DNA of 64,000 nt, from the NCBI GenBank assembly GCA_040752275.1, contig JBFMFH010000111.1, positions 108,832-172,831 of the forward strand. The letters are read 5' to 3'. Numbering within the stretch: the stretch's first letter is position 1; each line of letters starts with the position of its first letter. This document shows, piece by piece, positions 26,065 to 34,130 of the stretch. The translations under genes and the position numbers were made by a program. Under the pieces are notes generated by a model, which was not told the DNA's origin, made no database searches, and saw nothing but the letters and a program-made list of their open reading frames with translations. The DNA comes from JBFMFH01 sp040752275 (GTDB lineage: Bacteria > Acidobacteriota > Vicinamibacteria > Vicinamibacterales > JAKQTR01).

Positions 26065-26835
26065 TCACAGTCGCCTGCTCGCGATGAAGCTGTTGCGCCA
26101 CGGCCCTTCCTTCTGGTACTCGACGAACACGAAGCCTTCGACGGTCTCCCTCCATTCGTGAAAGGCCCGCTGCTCGCCCAGCGCCGGGTTGCCGCGGAAC
26201 GAGTACCAGTCGTCGAAGACGAGGACGGTACCGTCGACGAGGAGTGGTCGAATGAAGCCGAGGACCGTCCTAGTGGACTCGTAGAGGTCACAGTCGATGT
26301 GGACGATCGCGGCAGACTTCATCCGGTACCGCCGAATCGTCTCGTCCCGGCACGTGTCGGCGAACCAGCCCGCAAGGAGGATGACCTTTGCGAGGTCGAC
26401 ACCGTGCTTCCGGAGGTTCCTCAAACACTCTTCCTGTCCGCAGCGGAACTTCCCGGCGGCGAAGTCCCTGGTCTGGACGTCGAAGCCCGACAGGGGCGGC
26501 AGCCCCTGGAACGAGTCGAACCCGAAGAAGCGCATGCCGTCCCACAGTTCCCTGACTCTGTCGCGGTATTCGGGTTGATGGATCCGGGTCCGGTCGGCCG
26601 AGCGCCGGAGGTAGGACTCGCGTATCGTGTGGTATGCCTGGATGAGCGTCGACCCCCGGAAGACGCCGAATTCGATGTAGTCGCCTTCGATGTGCTCGCT
26701 GCTGGTGATCTCCGCCGCCTTGTGGAGGATTGTGGACTCGCGCGTTTCCACGGGGATGACGAACCGGCCTGCGGTGGTTCGCAGCGGACGCAGCCACCGC
26801 TTCATGTGCTGCCGCAAGGTCGGGCTCAGGTTCAT
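26065..26835 (-). CDS. TylF/MycF-type sugar O-methyltransferase
   Basis: The protein has 256 residues. DYIEFGVFRGSTLI is the SAM loop, GFDSFQGLPPL follows it, and AAIVHIDCDLYESTRTVL with VFDDWYSF gives the metal-binding aspartates of the macrocin O-methyltransferase (TylF) family. These enzymes methylate sugar hydroxyls with a divalent metal. Here a methyl group could decorate or cap the exported glycan. The ATG overlaps the SGNH gene stop as ATGA. Confidence 0.85.
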   Translation of the reverse strand: MNLSPTLRQHMKRWLRPLRTTAGRFVIPVETRESTILHKAAEITSSEHIEGDYIEFGVFRGSTLIQAYHTIRESYLRRSADRTRIHQPEYRDRVRELWDGMRFFGFDSFQGLPPLSGFDVQTRDFAAGKFRCGQEECLRNLRKHGVDLAKVILLAGWFADTCRDETIRRYRMKSAAIVHIDCDLYESTRTVLGFIRPLLVDGTVLVFDDWYSFRGNPALGEQRAFHEWRETVEGFVFVEYQKEGPWRNSFIASRRL

Positions 26836-28274
26836 TCGGGTTCACCCTGGCGGGCGCGCAGGAACTCGGTCATCCTTGCGGCGATCAACTGCTGGCCCAC
26901 TTCGTTGGGGTGACCATCGATGTCGAAATAGGGAAGCTGGCGGCCTGTCGCACGCGCGTTCCGGGCGTAGTCGGCGAAGTCCTGCTGGACGCTCACGAGG
27001 GGAATGCCATCTTCCCGACAGAACCGTCGAAGGGTGCGTGCTTCCACAACCTCGTAGTGGTCGTCCGGGATCGGAAAGCCTGCCGCCTCCTCGAAGTAGG
27101 CGGACTGCCGTGACGCGAACAGCAGCACGACGAGCTGGGCATCCATGTCCCTGCTCAGTCTGGCTGCTTCGCGCAGCGAATCGATCGTGCGCTGCCAATC
27201 CGGTGCGTGGGGATCGAAGACGAAGCTGGCTCCGATCGCGATCTCGCGGCGCCGGCGCGCCAATGTCGCGTCGTCCTTGAACTGAAAGGGCCCGATGCGG
27301 CCGGCGATCTGAATCAGGTTCCACTCCTCGTGTGCCGCGGTCAGGACGGCGTTCAACGCGGGAAAGAAGCGATACTCCCGGTTGTGGACTTCCTTCAGAT
27401 ACTGGTTGATCGACTCGATGCCGCCCTCGTACCGCCGTGAGGTTACGACGGCGGAGGGGTCGGCAAAGCGCCCTGTGCGGCGCTCGAAGCCCGGAGTGAA
27501 GCCGAAGATGACGTAGTGGGCTCGAAAGAGGTGCCCATACCGGCGAAGGGTGCCGACGGCCTGCTGTGGCGCGTATCCCTGCACGCCCATGCTGTAGGTC
27601 GGGTGGCCGGCTCTGGAGAGGAGGGCGCTCCACTGATCCTCCACTGGCACACCCATGGCCTCAACGAAGGAGTCGCCGACGGCGATCGCGGTGAGACGCC
27701 GGAGTCCAGCAACCTCGGGCGGATTCTTGAATCCCAGGGCGTCAGTGGTCCATTCAGCCGCGAAGTCGTCCCCGCGGTACCTCATGGATCGCACCCGAAC
27801 GTGCGGCTTGAACTTGACCCACGGACTCTCCGGGAGGTGTTCGAGCACGTCCTCGACGGACTCCGGCCGCAGCCCCTGCGCCTTGAGGCTCAGGTATCGG
27901 CTCTGGGCCAGGATCCGGTCCGGAAGGAGCCCCGGAAAGGTCGACAGTGCCAGCTCCACGATCCCTGACGCGATCCCCATGGTCGCCAGCACGAGGGAAG
28001 CCTGGAGGGCCCGTTCCCGGAATGCCGGCCTGGCGTACGCCCAGCCGGCCATTACGGTCAGCGAGAATACATAGACCGCGAACCCGGCCCTCTCCTTCGG
28101 CGCCTGGAATACGAGCCATCGGCCCACAAAGAGGGTCGTCGCGAAAGCCACGTTGAAAACCGAGAGAACGAGCACTCCCATGAGCGCGGATCTCGGTGAC
28201 AACACGCGCCGGTCGCCGTAACCGTCCCGCCGATTCATGGGCTCCAGGTCGGACCGATCGGCAGGCGGGCTCAT
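26832..28274 (-). CDS. Membrane-anchored SGNH-hydrolase-like protein
   Basis: The protein has 480 residues. About four hydrophobic segments fill residues 28-125. The large remainder has the SGNH block I as AVGDSFVEAMGV and block V as FDIDGHPNEVGQQL, giving the serine, aspartate and histidine. The length, the N-terminal membrane segments and the locus suggest an acyl-transfer or deacylation step on the glycan at the membrane, as in AlgX/WssH-type modification; it could also be an esterase. The asparagine of block III is not clear to me. ATGA overlap with the glycosyltransferase before it. Confidence 0.72.
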   Translation of the reverse strand: MSPPADRSDLEPMNRRDGYGDRRVLSPRSALMGVLVLSVFNVAFATTLFVGRWLVFQAPKERAGFAVYVFSLTVMAGWAYARPAFRERALQASLVLATMGIASGIVELALSTFPGLLPDRILAQSRYLSLKAQGLRPESVEDVLEHLPESPWVKFKPHVRVRSMRYRGDDFAAEWTTDALGFKNPPEVAGLRRLTAIAVGDSFVEAMGVPVEDQWSALLSRAGHPTYSMGVQGYAPQQAVGTLRRYGHLFRAHYVIFGFTPGFERRTGRFADPSAVVTSRRYEGGIESINQYLKEVHNREYRFFPALNAVLTAAHEEWNLIQIAGRIGPFQFKDDATLARRRREIAIGASFVFDPHAPDWQRTIDSLREAARLSRDMDAQLVVLLFASRQSAYFEEAAGFPIPDDHYEVVEARTLRRFCREDGIPLVSVQQDFADYARNARATGRQLPYFDIDGHPNEVGQQLIAARMTEFLRARQGEPE

Positions 28275-29482
28275 TCGACGAGCCTCCCGAAGACCTCAGT
28301 GTGCCGCCGGAGCCACGGACCGAGGTCGAACCGGTCCACGGCCCGCTGCCGCGCTGCCGCGCCGTATTCCTGGTGCCTTTCCGCCACGGTGAGGACGGCT
28401 TCGGCGAGATCGACAGCGTCGGGTGGCAAGTCCCGGTCCCACGAGAGTTCGCCGCCTACGCCAACGCCAGCCTCGGATCCAACGAGCTCGGGCACACCAC
28501 CCGTGGCGGAGTAGACGACCGGGACGCCACATGCCATGGCTTCGACCACGACCGCCGGACATGGATCGTTGTACTTGGTGTGCAGGAGAATCGTCGCCTG
28601 GCGGAAGAGCTCGACGGCTTGGCTCTGGCTGTAGGGCCCGGTGAATCTCACCCGGTCGGCGACCCCGATCTGGCGGGCCCATTCGAGTGCCATCGCCCTT
28701 CCGCCCTCGTAGGAATCCGCCCATCCAAGGCGGCCCGTGATGACGAGGCGCGCATCCGGGCGACGGCGAGCCACGAGGGCTAATGCGTCGATGGCCCGCC
28801 GCACGCGATACGACTTGTCCTGAGACCCTGCGAGCAGCAGAGTCAGGTCCTGTGGCCGTTCGGTCCCGGCGGCCGGGGAGAAGGCGGCGGTATCAACCGC
28901 ATTCGGGAGGATCTCCCACGCAGCTGGCTGGACTTGGAGGAAGAGGTCAGCCGCCATCCGGCAGAACCGGCTCTGGTAGAACACGTGGTCGGCAAGGCCG
29001 AGCAACGTGGCCATCGGCGCGTTGACCGTCTCCCAGCCGCGCCCATACCAGCCGTGGTACGCCACGCCATCCTGGTTCACCACGACCCGCAAACCCTTGC
29101 GTTTCGCCGCCCGGGCCAGAGCCACCGCGCCTGGGGGCAGGCGACTGCTGACCAGGTAGAGCAGGTTCCAACGCCGAGGTGTGTTGGGAAACGCCCGCGC
29201 AAGCGCCGCGATCTTCACCAGCCCGCCGGCCACGATCTCGTCCGGTCGCGGCAGGCTCCGAAACCCGAAGTACACGCGAACACAGCCCAGGGGCGGCCGG
29301 CCTCCCGCTGTCTGCCAGACCGCGGAGAGTCTCTCGATGACCCGGCGCGCGGGAGAGACGACCGGACGCAGGCGGGCGCGCAGTGTCCTTGCATCCCGTG
29401 CGCCCCATCCTGGCTCGGCCGGGCCGTCTGTCGCGATCCGGCGCTCGTCAGGAGGCTGCCGGCGTTTGCCAATGCTACTCAC
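28271..29482 (-). CDS. GT4-family glycosyltransferase
   Basis: The protein has 403 residues. The C-terminal domain carries WEILPNAVDTAAFSP, LVITGRLGWADSYEG and CPAVVVEAMACGVPVVYS, the retaining GT4 pattern. The start is a GTG at 29482, overlapping the neuA stop as GTGA. It directly follows the CMP-nonulosonate cassette, but GT4 enzymes do not normally use CMP donors, so it more likely adds a neighbouring sugar. Confidence 0.85.
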   Translation of the reverse strand: MSSIGKRRQPPDERRIATDGPAEPGWGARDARTLRARLRPVVSPARRVIERLSAVWQTAGGRPPLGCVRVYFGFRSLPRPDEIVAGGLVKIAALARAFPNTPRRWNLLYLVSSRLPPGAVALARAAKRKGLRVVVNQDGVAYHGWYGRGWETVNAPMATLLGLADHVFYQSRFCRMAADLFLQVQPAAWEILPNAVDTAAFSPAAGTERPQDLTLLLAGSQDKSYRVRRAIDALALVARRRPDARLVITGRLGWADSYEGGRAMALEWARQIGVADRVRFTGPYSQSQAVELFRQATILLHTKYNDPCPAVVVEAMACGVPVVYSATGGVPELVGSEAGVGVGGELSWDRDLPPDAVDLAEAVLTVAERHQEYGAAARQRAVDRFDLGPWLRRHTEVFGRLVE

Positions 29483-30192
29483 GGTCGCGAACGCCTGGCC
29501 CAACCGCGACGGGCGAGGAACTCGGCCATCTCCCAGTCGTGTTCGGTGTCGATGTCAATCGAGCGCTCTGCCGGCATGACAAAGCCGTAGGAGCGCTTGC
29601 CGAGCAGCGAGAGGTTCACCCGGTTCATCCTGGCGGGGTTGAGCACCCAGATGGCGCCATTCAGCGCGAACCACGGTGGAGCGAGCTGGCGCTGATACAT
29701 CCGCCGTGCGGCGGGGACCAGGTAGCTCAGCCGGCCCTTCTCGATCACGAGCCCCCCGAACGGCGCGACCGACGCTGCGCAGACTCCGGCAACCGAGTCG
29801 TAGTCCTGGAGCCGGAGTGCCATCGCCACAGCACGGTCTATGTCTTCGGCCGTGCGGAGCGGTGCCGTCGCATAGAGGACGACAATGGCACGTGCCGGAC
29901 GTCCCTTGCTCGAGAGGACATCCATCGCGTGGTCGATGACCCACTTGATGGGCGTGTCATCCTGTGAAAGTCCGGGTGGGCGGTCCAGGACCTCGGCCCG
30001 GTATCGCCGGGCGACCCGGGCGACATCGACCGACTCGGTCGAGACCACCACGCGGTCGATGTGCCGCGCCTTCCTGGCCGCCCCGATCGAATGAGCGATC
30101 AGGGGTTTGCCGGCGAACTCACGGATGTTCTTGCCGGGAATCCCCTTGGAATTGCCCCTGGCGGGGATGAGCGCAATGACTTCCTTCGCCAT
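29479..30192 (-). CDS. neuA: CMP-nonulosonic acid (CMP-sialic/legionaminic acid) synthetase
   Basis: The protein has 237 residues, the usual size. ALIPARGNSKGIPGKNI at the N-terminus is the CTP-binding signature of acylneuraminate cytidylyltransferases; further motifs are YATAPLRTAEDI and SIDIDTEHDWEMAE at the C-terminus. The enzyme joins CMP to the C2 hydroxyl of a nonulosonic acid in the cytoplasm. It lies five bases after the aminotransferase gene and in the same run as neuB, so it completes the activation step. The sequence does not tell sialic from legionaminic or pseudaminic acid. Confidence 0.9.
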   Translation of the reverse strand: MAKEVIALIPARGNSKGIPGKNIREFAGKPLIAHSIGAARKARHIDRVVVSTESVDVARVARRYRAEVLDRPPGLSQDDTPIKWVIDHAMDVLSSKGRPARAIVVLYATAPLRTAEDIDRAVAMALRLQDYDSVAGVCAASVAPFGGLVIEKGRLSYLVPAARRMYQRQLAPPWFALNGAIWVLNPARMNRVNLSLLGKRSYGFVMPAERSIDIDTEHDWEMAEFLARRGWARRSRP

Positions 30193-30196
30193 CCGG

Positions 30197-31666
30197 TCAC
30201 TCCCCCGCTGGGGCTCCGATGTTCATTCGTCGGACCTGTAGCACGCTCGTGACCCGGGCCGCGATCTCATCCACGTCTTCTTCCTGAAGGGTGACCGCCG
30301 AAGGCAGGCTCAGGCCGGTCTGCGAGATGAGCTCCGAGACGGGGAACTCATCCCCACCGTACCGCGCGAACGCCGGCATCGCGTGAAGCGGCGAGAACGC
30401 CGGCCGTGTTTCGATGCCGTTCAGCACGAGCCGATCCGCCAGCGCATCGCGGGACAGGCCGGCGGCTTCCGTGAGGCGGATGGTGTAGAGCCAGTACGAC
30501 GGGGCGGCCCACTCGGCGCGGGGCGGCAAGCTGATGCCGTCTACCCGGCTCAGTTGCCGGTCGTACCGGAGCGCGACGCGGGACTTGTAACCGAGTATCG
30601 TCTCCACGCGCTCCAGTTGAGCAACCCCGACAGCCGCCTGCAGATTCGTCAGGCGGTAGTTGAACCCGGGCTCCAGGTGCCAGTAGCGACGTTCCCGGCT
30701 CATCCCGTGGTCGCGCAGCATCTGCGCCCGCTCGTAGGGAGCCCGGTCCCTGAACAGCACGGCCCCTCCCTCGCCGGTGGTCAGAGTCTTGTTGCCGAAG
30801 AAGCTGTGGCACGCGGCGTCCCCGAGACTCCCGACGAGGCGGCCGCGCACGCGGGCCCCGAAGGCCTCTGCGGCATCCTCGACGACTACCAGGTCGAACC
30901 GCCCCGCCAGTTCCAGGATCTCATCCATGTCACACGGGTGACCGTAGAGATGGACGGGAACGACGGCCCTCGTCCGGTCAGTCAGCGCCCTCTCGATCGC
31001 GCGGGCTCCAATCGTCCACGTGTCGGGTTCAACATCGACGAAGACCGGCGTGGCTCCGCAGTGCACGACCGCGCTGGCCGTTGCGGCGAACGTCAGATCC
31101 GGGACGATGACCTCGTCTCCCGGGCCGATTCCTAGGCTCACGAGTGCCAAGTGCAGAGCGACCGTGCCGTTCGCCACGGCCAGCGCGTGCTCGACCCCAT
31201 GGAACGCGGCGATCATGCGCTCGAACTCGCGGACGAATCGCCCCTGTGACGAAACCCAGCCCGATTCGATGCACTCCTGCACGTAGGCCGCCTCGTTCCC
31301 GTCCAGCAGCGGCTCCAGCACTGGAACCCGCCGGTGCCGTCCCCGCGTGGCGTAGTCGACCGGTTGGCCTCTGGCATTGACGAGCGGAACGAAGTGGATG
31401 AGGCCGCGGATCGTCGCGGAGATCCTCTCCGATGGCGCGTCGACTGGCAGGGTGATGCAGTCACGGTGCATCACCTCGTCCACCGGCGACTTCAGAGATG
31501 CCCCTCGGAGCAAGGCTCGACGGACGTCTCCGTCCGTCAGTGTCCCGCGCAGGACCCCCTGATCGTCGACCACCAGAACGAACCCCAGTCCGGTTCGATC
31601 GAGACGTTCGAGGGCCACCGTCAACCGACAGCCGCAGCGGACGAGGAGGTCGCCGATCTCATTCAT
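30197..31666 (-). CDS. CBS-domain pair fused to a DegT/LegC-type PLP aminotransferase
   Basis: The protein has 489 residues. Residues 1-105 carry two CBS motifs (VLRGTLTDGDVRR and HFVPLVNARGQPV). Residues about 112-489 are a DegT/DnrJ/EryC1 aminotransferase with ESGWVSSQGRFVREFE, VVEDAAEAFGA and the PLP lysine K293 in FFGNKTLTTGEGG. This family transaminates 4-keto (or 3-keto) nucleotide sugars, as LegC does in legionaminic acid synthesis. CBS pairs sense adenine or other nucleotides; in Campylobacter a CBS pair is on the PtmE nucleotidyltransferase of the legionaminic pathway instead. Fusion to the aminotransferase suggests nucleotide control of this step. ATGA overlap with the TIM-barrel gene. 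Confidence 0.88.
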   Translation of the reverse strand: MNEIGDLLVRCGCRLTVALERLDRTGLGFVLVVDDQGVLRGTLTDGDVRRALLRGASLKSPVDEVMHRDCITLPVDAPSERISATIRGLIHFVPLVNARGQPVDYATRGRHRRVPVLEPLLDGNEAAYVQECIESGWVSSQGRFVREFERMIAAFHGVEHALAVANGTVALHLALVSLGIGPGDEVIVPDLTFAATASAVVHCGATPVFVDVEPDTWTIGARAIERALTDRTRAVVPVHLYGHPCDMDEILELAGRFDLVVVEDAAEAFGARVRGRLVGSLGDAACHSFFGNKTLTTGEGGAVLFRDRAPYERAQMLRDHGMSRERRYWHLEPGFNYRLTNLQAAVGVAQLERVETILGYKSRVALRYDRQLSRVDGISLPPRAEWAAPSYWLYTIRLTEAAGLSRDALADRLVLNGIETRPAFSPLHAMPAFARYGGDEFPVSELISQTGLSLPSAVTLQEEDVDEIAARVTSVLQVRRMNIGAPAGE

Positions 31667-32538
31667 AGAAGGCTGGCCACCACATCAAGGGTGCGGCGAA
31701 TCTCGTCCGTCGCAGCCCTGTTGAGCTCAATGGTGATCGGGAGGCACCGGTACTCGCGGACGATCGGCATGAACCAGGCATCCCTGCCGAAGCCACGGTG
31801 CTCGTCGACGACACCGTCATTGTCGCTGAGGTGGAAGCCGCCAATGCACGGCCCCAGATCGTCCAGAAACGCCACCCGGTCGAATCCGAGTGCCTGCGCC
31901 GACACATTGAGGTGACCGACGTCGGCGAGCACGCCGAACGATTCGTCCCCGACGTCGGCAACCAGGCGCCTCAGTTCCTGGCTCGTCACCATGGGCAGCA
32001 GTCGCCGCCCCGGCGGTCCGCTCATGGCCGACAGGCAATGGTTTTCGATCAGAAAACGGATGCCGCGCGACCTCGCATAGGTGGTGAGTGTCCGGGCGCT
32101 CGCCACCAGCCTCGCATACGTGTCTTCGTAGGAATCCATGGCGTCAACCGGTAGGCCTGCCTGTGCGCGGGGGTTCCCGAGGAGCTCCGGCGCCAAACCC
32201 GTGGCGTATCCCGCGTGCGCGGCGTAGACTGGCGCGCCGAGCACCGCGGAGAGGTCGATGGCTGCCCGGCAGTGCGCCAGCGATCGGTCCAGCGTCTCCG
32301 GATCGGACGACGCCACGTTCAGGACGAAGGGCGCCGAGGGCGGCGGGCAGTAGTTGTGGAGGAGGAACCGGTGCGGGGACCGCAGGACCGCTCCGGGGTC
32401 CCAGTCGTCAAGCGCGCTCAACTCCACCGCGCCGGCGCCGACTTCGTGAGCGCCCGCAAGAACGTGCGCCAGCGACCGATTCCGAAAGGACGTGCTCGAG
32501 ATGTACACGCGGCCGAGGCCGTCATGGAATCTGGTCAC
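31663..32538 (-). CDS. Xylose isomerase-like TIM-barrel protein
   Basis: The protein has 291 residues. It has the AP-endonuclease-2 family metal ligands in HAGYATG, FLIENHCLS, VLADVGHLN and GGFHLSDNDG, followed by DEHRGFG. This family contains sugar and ketose isomerases and epimerases. The start is a GTG, overlapping the GNAT stop as GTGA, and the stop overlaps the aminotransferase start, so it is tightly tied to the nonulosonic acid cassette. It may replace an epimerase or isomerase step there; no NeuC/LegG homologue is present nearby. Confidence 0.75.
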   Translation of the reverse strand: MTRFHDGLGRVYISSTSFRNRSLAHVLAGAHEVGAGAVELSALDDWDPGAVLRSPHRFLLHNYCPPPSAPFVLNVASSDPETLDRSLAHCRAAIDLSAVLGAPVYAAHAGYATGLAPELLGNPRAQAGLPVDAMDSYEDTYARLVASARTLTTYARSRGIRFLIENHCLSAMSGPPGRRLLPMVTSQELRRLVADVGDESFGVLADVGHLNVSAQALGFDRVAFLDDLGPCIGGFHLSDNDGVVDEHRGFGRDAWFMPIVREYRCLPITIELNRAATDEIRRTLDVVASLL

Positions 32539-32993
32539 AGGCTCTTGCGGTAGATGCCGTGCCCGCGCGGCGTGAACGTTCCGTCAGGGCGGAATCCGGC
32601 CGCTTCGTAGAGACGCACGGCTGCCGTGTGGTCTGGATGCACCGACAGCATGATCTCCGGGTATCCGTTCAGCCGGCACCACGTGGTGGCGAACTCGAGC
32701 GCGAGGCGGCCCAGGCCTGCCCCCGCGCAGGACTGGGCGATGTAGACGCCGAATGCTGGTGTGGCGTAGCCCGCGTCAAGTCCTCGGAGCATGACGATGC
32801 CAATGAGACGCCCGGCTGACCGGATGCCCCAGTAGCGGTCACGCCGAGCGTTGGCAATCATCGCCGCGATCGCGGGGGCCCCTCCATCGAAGGCAACGAA
32901 GTACCTCGCGTAGTCGGGATCGTCGCCAGCCAGCAACTGGCCCACGCTGACCGCGTCAGACGCCTGGAGCCCGGCGATTGCCAGTTCGGTCAA
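32535..32993 (-). CDS. GNAT N-acetyltransferase
   Basis: The protein has 152 residues. It has FGVYIAQSCAGAGLG at the acetyl-CoA loop (Q/RxxGxG/A form) and the terminal SVHPDHTAAVRLYEAAGF, both GNAT hallmarks. I chose the TTG at 32993 because ELAIAGLQASDA looks like the first strand and helix of the fold, although it overlaps neuB by 38 bases; a GTG at 32945 is the other choice. Between neuB and the aminotransferase, it probably acetylates the amino group made by the latter, like the acetyltransferases of the legionaminic and pseudaminic pathways. Confidence 0.8.
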   Translation of the reverse strand: MTELAIAGLQASDAVSVGQLLAGDDPDYARYFVAFDGGAPAIAAMIANARRDRYWGIRSAGRLIGIVMLRGLDAGYATPAFGVYIAQSCAGAGLGRLALEFATTWCRLNGYPEIMLSVHPDHTAAVRLYEAAGFRPDGTFTPRGHGIYRKSL

Positions 32994-34059
32994 GCATCCA
33001 CCACTCGATGAGCGCGTCGGCCGGAATCTCTACCCGCGCCCGGGCTCCGACGACTTCCGGCAGATTGCGCGGTGGAATCCCGGTTCCAGGCCGCTTGAAC
33101 GCGATCATGTCCGGCTGAACGGTCTCCCCCACCGAGATCGACCGGGACGTGACGATGCTCCGGCGCATCGAACGGGCGTTCGTGTGCTCCGAGGCCGTCG
33201 GTTGCTTGTCCGGCCTGCCCAGCGCCAGCTCCGTCTCGCGTACGGCACCAACGAGCGCGGAAAATTCCTGCGGCTCGGCGGAGGCCGCGTGGTCAGGACC
33301 CTCCATCCGCTTGTCGAGCGTCAGGTGCTTCTCAATGACAGACGCCCCGAGCGCTACAGCCGCAATCGCGGCAGCCATCGAGCGGGTGTGGTCGGAGAAA
33401 CCCACCGGAACGCCGAGTGTTTCGGCCAGCGTGCGGACGACCCGAACGTTCGCGTCCTCGGGAGCCGTCGGGTAGTCCGTAGTGCACTGCAGCACGATGA
33501 TCTGCGTGTTTCCGGTCTCGCAAACGGTCTCGACGGCCCGTCGCACATCCGAGAGCGCTGCCATCCCAGTCGAGAGAATGAGGGGCCTGCCATACGCCGC
33601 AAGGGTCCTGAGGAAGGCCGGCTCGACGATCAACGCTGAGGGAACCTTGATTGCGTCCACGCCGAGCTCGTCCAGCAACGCTGCGTCCTCTTCGCCGTAG
33701 GGCGTCGACAGGAAGCCGATCCCCTGTTCCCCGCAGAACCTCTTGAGCTCCGCGAAGTCTCCGCGACGCAGCTCCAGACGCTTGAGCATGTCGTACTGGG
33801 TTTCCGTGCCCCCATCCTGGCGCCTCTGGTAGGGAGCCTTCGCCGCGCCACGCGTGACGAGGTGGTCGGCCCGGAACGTCTGGAACTTGGCGTAGTCCGC
33901 CCCGGCCGACTTCGCCGCCGCCACGAGAGCCCTGGCCGTCGCCAGACTACCGTTGTGATTCACGCCGATTTCGGCGATGACCACGCACGGGTGACCCGGC
34001 CCCACCAGCCGGTCCCCGACTCGGACCTCCACCGTCGCTTCGTGCGGATGATCAGGCAT
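32956..34059 (-). CDS. neuB: Nonulosonic acid synthase (sialic/legionaminic acid synthase)
   Basis: The protein has 367 residues, the normal length. The TIM-barrel domain (residues 15-285) has VVIAEIGVNHNG, YAKFQTF, STPYGEED, LSTGMA and SVIEKHLTLDKRMEGPDH. The C-terminal SAF (antifreeze-like) domain follows with RRSIVTSRSISVGE and FKRPGTGIPP. It condenses a 6-carbon amino sugar with phosphoenolpyruvate to form a 9-carbon nonulosonic acid. It is followed by a GNAT, a TIM-barrel protein, an aminotransferase and neuA, and preceded by a GT42-like protein. Confidence 0.93.
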   Translation of the reverse strand: MPDHPHEATVEVRVGDRLVGPGHPCVVIAEIGVNHNGSLATARALVAAAKSAGADYAKFQTFRADHLVTRGAAKAPYQRRQDGGTETQYDMLKRLELRRGDFAELKRFCGEQGIGFLSTPYGEEDAALLDELGVDAIKVPSALIVEPAFLRTLAAYGRPLILSTGMAALSDVRRAVETVCETGNTQIIVLQCTTDYPTAPEDANVRVVRTLAETLGVPVGFSDHTRSMAAAIAAVALGASVIEKHLTLDKRMEGPDHAASAEPQEFSALVGAVRETELALGRPDKQPTASEHTNARSMRRSIVTSRSISVGETVQPDMIAFKRPGTGIPPRNLPEVVGARARVEIPADALIEWWMLDRTGNRRAPGV

Positions 34060-34130
34060 CGGGTACGTTCACGCGCTGGTTTCCGGGTCAACTTGCAGCA
34101 TCGGACCCACGCACACGTCGAAGGGTGTTA

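Noticed and set aside
34060..34130. Terminator or promoter in the gap before neuB
   Set aside because: I found no stem followed by T bases and no convincing -35/-10 pair in these 71 bases.
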